Assembly (NCBI GenBank): GCA_003219495.1
Contig: QHOZ01000051.1
Location: forward strand, 2,252 to 11,506
DNA: 9,255 nucleotides
Direction: 5' to 3'
From: Verrucomicrobiota bacterium
GTDB taxonomy: Bacteria > Verrucomicrobiota > Verrucomicrobiae > Chthoniobacterales > UBA10450
Shown here: positions 6,614 through 9,255 of the stretch, one piece after another
Layout of the letters: each line of letters starts with the position of its first letter
Position numbering within the stretch: the stretch's first letter is position 1
Translations under genes and position numbers: made by a program
Notes under the pieces: model-generated
What the model was told of the DNA's origin: nothing
The model's database searches: none
The model's input: the letters and a program-made list of their open reading frames with translations, nothing else

Positions 6614-8078
6614 TGGTGTGATCGCTGTCGGGCCCGTAAATGCGAGCGGCAAAGGGTGATCGGCGCGGCAAACGTTTGGGTTCGGGCGCGACTTGTTCAG
6701 GAACGTCTGAATCAGTCGCTTCAGGAGGCGATTGCGTTGCCGCCAGGCACAATCCGTTTAGAAACGCCGCGAAACCGAGGGTGGTTGGCTGTCCAAGCTG
6801 CCCGTTTAGCAACGCCAGAAAACCGCAACTGAATAGTAACAACGGCAACGTCTTTCCATTGCGCCAGAGCGCGCCGAGGCTTAACCAACCGATCCTGAAA
6901 GTCAGCGCGACACGCCACAAAAGAAAGGCGAGACCAAAAATGGGGCCGCTCTCGAGCACAACGCGCGTCCATTCATCTTCGGCAAGCAAGAACGCAACGC
7001 GACCCATAAGAAAACGCGCGCCTCCGGCCGTTCCAATTCCGAGGCCGTAACCAAACAGCGGCGGCTTGTCGAGATTTCGCAACGCGACCGTGAACCCGCT
7101 CAGCGTCCGATGCGCCATACCCCTGATGATGGTAGTATCGCCGGCTTCAGCCGATTCGGTAAATCGTGCCGACAAAACAGTGAGGCCTTCCCGAAGGACC
7201 GGCACGCGACTGACAACGATGCCAGCAAAGATGACGATCAAAAAGATGCGGCCAAATTGGTTCACCGCCCGCGGTCGAATCAAAAACATCACGAAGATCG
7301 ACGCCACAATCAGCAACACCGACGCGACACATCCGCGGCTGCCCGAAACGGCAATGCTAACAACCAGCGCGGTGCCGGCCGCGAAAAGCAGCCACGCCTT
7401 GTAAACGCCTTTGGTCAACGCGCCGTAGAGAACGAACACGGCGGTCGCACTGATGAAAAAGATCGCGCCGGAAACGAACGAGAACGTTCCGGGCGGCCGG
7501 ATTTTGCCGCTGCCGGCGGCGAGTTGCAAAGCTTCGCTCGAGCCGACCGTTTTATTAATGAAGGAATCGGGATCCGCCTTGAACTGCGCGATCATGATTA
7601 AACACATCGGCAGCATAAGGAGCAGAAACCACCAGCCGATCTTCTTCACGTCCGCTTCGTTCATCACGGTGCCCATTACGAAAATGAGCGGCAGGTGAAG
7701 AAAGTTGCAGCGGAAACCGTAGAGCGTGACTTCGAGAATTAGCGTCCACGGAAAATACGTTTCGAGAACGGTCATGCTCACGAGGAGCGTAATGACTCCG
7801 AGAATTCCGAGCGATACGACGTAGCGATTGAACGGGAACAGATGCGCGCGCATCGCGAGCAGATAAATCGCGATCACCACCGGATCGCGAACGATAAGCA
7901 GCGGATTCGAAAGTTGTGGAACCACCCACTTACGCAGCGCTCCTTCAAAAATGAGCAGGACCAGATACGTCCAAATCAAGAAGCGGATTTGGCGAATGGT
8001 TTTGCTGCGATCATACACGGGCGGCTCATTGACAGCCACAGGCATGGATGACCGCCTCGGTTCGGAGACTGCTCTCAT
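6594..8078 (-). CDS. Wzy-like O-antigen/exopolysaccharide polymerase, multi-spanning membrane protein
   Basis: Integral membrane protein of 494 residues with about 11-13 hydrophobic segments (roughly 31-45, 63-76, 85-104, 126-137, 148-164, 200-219, 228-243, 251-267, 278-290, 375-392, 411-426, 433-447). Conserved-looking points are FEGALRKWV (44-52) and RDPVVIAIYLL (64-74) near the N-terminus, SGSRG (245-249), FGYGLGIGT (342-350) and EDEWTRVVLESGPIFGLAFL (367-386). The last three fit the conserved loops of the Wzy_C/O-antigen ligase superfamily. Its place among glycosyltransferases suggests it polymerises the flipped repeat units in the periplasm. A proline-rich, polar tail of about 45 residues (450-494) follows the last membrane segment and is probably disordered. 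The ATG at 8078 has AAGGTG 7 nt upstream, the best ribosome-binding site in the window; M12 is an alternative start. Sequence similarity to the ligase-like protein at the left edge is limited to family motifs. Confidence 0.9.
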   Translation of the reverse strand: MRAVSEPRRSSMPVAVNEPPVYDRSKTIRQIRFLIWTYLVLLIFEGALRKWVVPQLSNPLLIVRDPVVIAIYLLAMRAHLFPFNRYVVSLGILGVITLLVSMTVLETYFPWTLILEVTLYGFRCNFLHLPLIFVMGTVMNEADVKKIGWWFLLLMLPMCLIMIAQFKADPDSFINKTVGSSEALQLAAGSGKIRPPGTFSFVSGAIFFISATAVFVLYGALTKGVYKAWLLFAAGTALVVSIAVSGSRGCVASVLLIVASIFVMFLIRPRAVNQFGRIFLIVIFAGIVVSRVPVLREGLTVLSARFTESAEAGDTTIIRGMAHRTLSGFTVALRNLDKPPLFGYGLGIGTAGGARFLMGRVAFLLAEDEWTRVVLESGPIFGLAFLLWRVALTFRIGWLSLGALWRNGKTLPLLLFSCGFLALLNGQLGQPTTLGFAAFLNGLCLAATQSPPEATDSDVPEQVAPEPKRLPRRSPFAARIYGPDSDHTNGSVDR

Positions 8079-8085
8079 CGGCGGG

Positions 8086-8091
8086 CACCTT
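8086..8091 (-). promoter_or_regulatory. Ribosome-binding site (AAGGTG) for the polymerase gene
   Basis: On the minus strand AAGGTG lies 7 nt before the ATG at 8078 and overlaps the TAA stop (8092-8090) of the upstream glycosyltransferase gene. It differs from AAGGAG by one base. It supports the ATG at 8078 over the internal M12, and fits coupled translation of the two genes. Confidence 0.6.
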
Positions 8092-9255
8092 ACTGTGCCA
8101 TCAGTTCTTGTGCCACTGCCACCAACCGGCGGCGATATTCTTCCCAGCTATGCAAAGCCGCTTTTGCCCTCGCCGCGCGCTTCATTTCCATCAAACGATC
8201 GCGATCGCGATTGAGCAGGTCGAGTTTTTCAGTAATCGCGGCGGCTGAGCGAATTGGAACGAGAAATCCGTCCACGCCGTCGGTGATTACATCAGGGCCG
8301 CACGTATGTGCGGTCGCAATCACCGGCGTGCCCTGAGCCATTGCCTCCAACACAACCAGACCAAATCCTTCAAAGAGCGAAGGGAAAACGAGCACATCGT
8401 GCTCCTGCATCTCACGCAACATGCGCGCGTGAGGAAGAGATTGGATCCAGCGATACTTTGCCACCGCGGCATTGAGCGCAGGGCAATCGTTCACCGTTTT
8501 CTGACCGAGCAGAGTTAAATCGACCGCGTCGCTGAGTTGTTCGACTGCTTTGAGCAAATAGGACAATCCTTTGCGTTGACCGAGCGCGCCGGCGAACAAC
8601 ACCTTCAACCGTCCGGATGAATTCATGATCTCGTTCGACAGCGCGGGCGGCGCGCCGTACGGCACGATGTCGATCTTCGAACGCACCGGCGCTTCGTCCA
8701 ATGTCGCTTTTGTGAACGTGCTGGCAACGATCACGCGATCGGCGAGCTGAAGTTCCTCGTCTTTGCGCGCCAACTTTTCCGCGCTGTCGCGTTTTCCCGT
8801 TAACGTGCTTGCCCATTCCGGTTCGCGCTCGGCTTCTTCTGCGAAGATTTTTTGCGCGACGCGCCAGTAACCAATCGGCAAATCGTAAATGCGCGAGATC
8901 CCGCGCTCGCGCGCGGTGCGAAATGTTTCGAGCGCGCCGTCTTCATACGCATAAACCGCGCGGCAAATATTGGCGTCGTGCAGTCGCCGGCTGACTCTGC
9001 GATCGAGTTCATTCATTACCGAGTCGATGCTGAGCATCCCGCGCTCGTGTTTCGGAGAAACTCCGAGCTGCGTTGCGATCAGCCGGCCAACTTCGCGAAA
9101 TGGAAGCGTGCGGGTTCGCGATCGAATCGAAGGCGCGAACGAACGGCGGGCGAGCGTTTCACGAATCGCCGCCGGTAAAATCGAATTGAGTGGCGCATCT
9201 TCGTTCCAATTGATTGCGGTCCAGAATTCCGCGAGCAAGCCGGCCTCATCGAATG
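8090..9255 (-). CDS. GT4 family glycosyltransferase, 5' end outside window
   Basis: GT-B fold glycosyltransferase with 387 complete residues visible. The frame is open through base 9255, with FDEAG preceding LLAEFWTAINW, and has no ATG at the edge, so the true start lies beyond the window. A TTG at 9238 would be an artificial start because it is read as an internal Leu. Visible features (numbered from the first complete residue) are IYDLPIGYWR (122-131), a charged, helical stretch (134-170), the nucleotide-binding domain opening VLFAGALGQRKGLSYLLKAV (218-237) and the E-x7-E motif EGFGLVVLE (295-303) followed by AMAQGTPVIA. It probably adds a sugar to the lipid-linked unit; donor and linkage are unknown. 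Its TAA is 11 nt from the polymerase ATG and overlaps that gene's ribosome-binding site. The family is secure, the N-terminal part unseen. Confidence 0.92.
   Translation of the reverse strand, partial: FDEAGLLAEFWTAINWNEDAPLNSILPAAIRETLARRSFAPSIRSRTRTLPFREVGRLIATQLGVSPKHERGMLSIDSVMNELDRRVSRRLHDANICRAVYAYEDGALETFRTARERGISRIYDLPIGYWRVAQKIFAEEAEREPEWASTLTGKRDSAEKLARKDEELQLADRVIVASTFTKATLDEAPVRSKIDIVPYGAPPALSNEIMNSSGRLKVLFAGALGQRKGLSYLLKAVEQLSDAVDLTLLGQKTVNDCPALNAAVAKYRWIQSLPHARMLREMQEHDVLVFPSLFEGFGLVVLEAMAQGTPVIATAHTCGPDVITDGVDGFLVPIRSAAAITEKLDLLNRDRDRLMEMKRAARAKAALHSWEEYRRRLVAVAQELMAQ
8196..8213. repeat. Short imperfect hexamer repeat within the GT4 gene
   Basis: Three hexamers in tandem, CGATCG CGATCG CGATTG, lie inside the glycosyltransferase gene and encode the alternating Arg-Asp stretch NRDRDR on the minus strand, in a helical region near the C-terminus. 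Each of the first two units is palindromic. Gain or loss of one unit would keep the frame. It is probably just codon use and composition. Confidence 0.4.

Larger units (their letters stand above)
3104..9255 (-). other. Probable polysaccharide operon of six same-strand genes
   Basis: Six genes follow one another on the minus strand with no room for separate promoters. From 5' to 3' the junctions are: an 11-nt gap (8079-8089), a 20-nt overlap (6594-6613), ATGA (5489-5492), TTGA (4827-4830) and TGATG (3680-3684). The order is GT4, Wzy-like polymerase, GT4, acyltransferase, GT4, WcaF-like acetyltransferase. Such overlaps are typical of translationally coupled genes whose products are needed together. 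The operon promoter must lie beyond base 9255. The 3' end meets the plus-strand sugar transferase gene 12 bp later, and I see no stem-loop plus T-tract terminator in that gap. Confidence 0.8.

Noticed and set aside
6614..6652. Longer N-terminus for the second glycosyltransferase from a TTG at 6652
   Set aside because: The 13 extra residues lie entirely inside the end of the polymerase gene and precede the natural first beta strand at the ATG at 6613. It is not excluded, but less likely.
7110..7601. A 163-codon plus-strand open frame
   Set aside because: It is antisense to the polymerase gene and made almost wholly of charged residues, a shadow of hydrophobic codons.
1..9255. Frequent GATCGCG/CGCGATC words, resembling cyanobacterial HIP1 (GCGATCGC)
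   Set aside because: The full octamer is rare here and the pattern fits general codon and base composition. It does not support a cyanobacterial origin or a regulatory role without genome-wide counts.
1..9255. CRISPR, tRNA, rRNA, insertion sequence or attachment site
   Set aside because: No spaced repeats, tRNA-like ends, transposase-like frames or flanking inverted repeats were seen on reading both strands.

Overview
The window is part of a surface-polysaccharide (exopolysaccharide, capsule or O-antigen type) biosynthesis locus from a Gram-negative-type bacterium. Base composition is moderately high in GC, words such as GATCGCG/CGCGATC recur throughout, coding density is above 97%, and most genes lack a clear Shine-Dalgarno sequence. 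The protein style (a long WaaL/Wzy-like protein, a WcaF-type acetyltransferase, GT4 enzymes) reminds me of soil Verrucomicrobiota. That is an impression from memory, not something the sequence proves. There is no rRNA, tRNA, CRISPR array or recognisable mobile element.

Layout. (1) Positions 1-1547, minus strand: a WaaL/Wzy-like O-antigen ligase family membrane protein whose 3' end lies outside the window. It appears as a single open frame on the minus strand running to base 1. (2) 1548-1699: a divergent intergenic region of 152 bp, the only sizeable non-coding stretch, with a good extended -10 candidate pointing toward gene 1. (3) 1700-3091, plus strand: a WcaJ-type polyprenyl-phosphate sugar-1-phosphate transferase, the enzyme that starts a polysaccharide unit on the lipid carrier. 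(4) 3104-9255, minus strand: six tightly packed genes. In transcription order they are a GT4 glycosyltransferase (5' end outside the window), a Wzy-like polymerase, a second GT4, a hexapeptide-repeat acyltransferase, a third GT4 and a WcaF-like acetyltransferase. Five of the six are complete. Neighbours overlap or lie 11 nt apart, and three junctions are stop/start overlaps of 1-4 nt (ATGA, TTGA, TGATG), so this is very probably one translationally coupled operon. It meets the sugar transferase gene tail to tail with only 12 bp between.

How the parts could work together (inference). The sugar transferase loads the first sugar phosphate onto undecaprenyl phosphate. The three GT4 enzymes extend the unit, the two left-handed beta-helix acyltransferases decorate it or its precursor, and a Wzy-like protein polymerises flipped units. 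The second WaaL/Wzy-like protein could be a ligase, a second polymerase, or serve another glycan. No Wzx flippase, Wzc/Wzz chain-length regulator, Wza exporter or nucleotide-sugar enzyme is visible. The locus therefore extends beyond the window or relies on genes elsewhere. I see no clearly new type of system; the more unusual points are the two polymerase/ligase-like proteins, the gene arrangement and the coupling signals.
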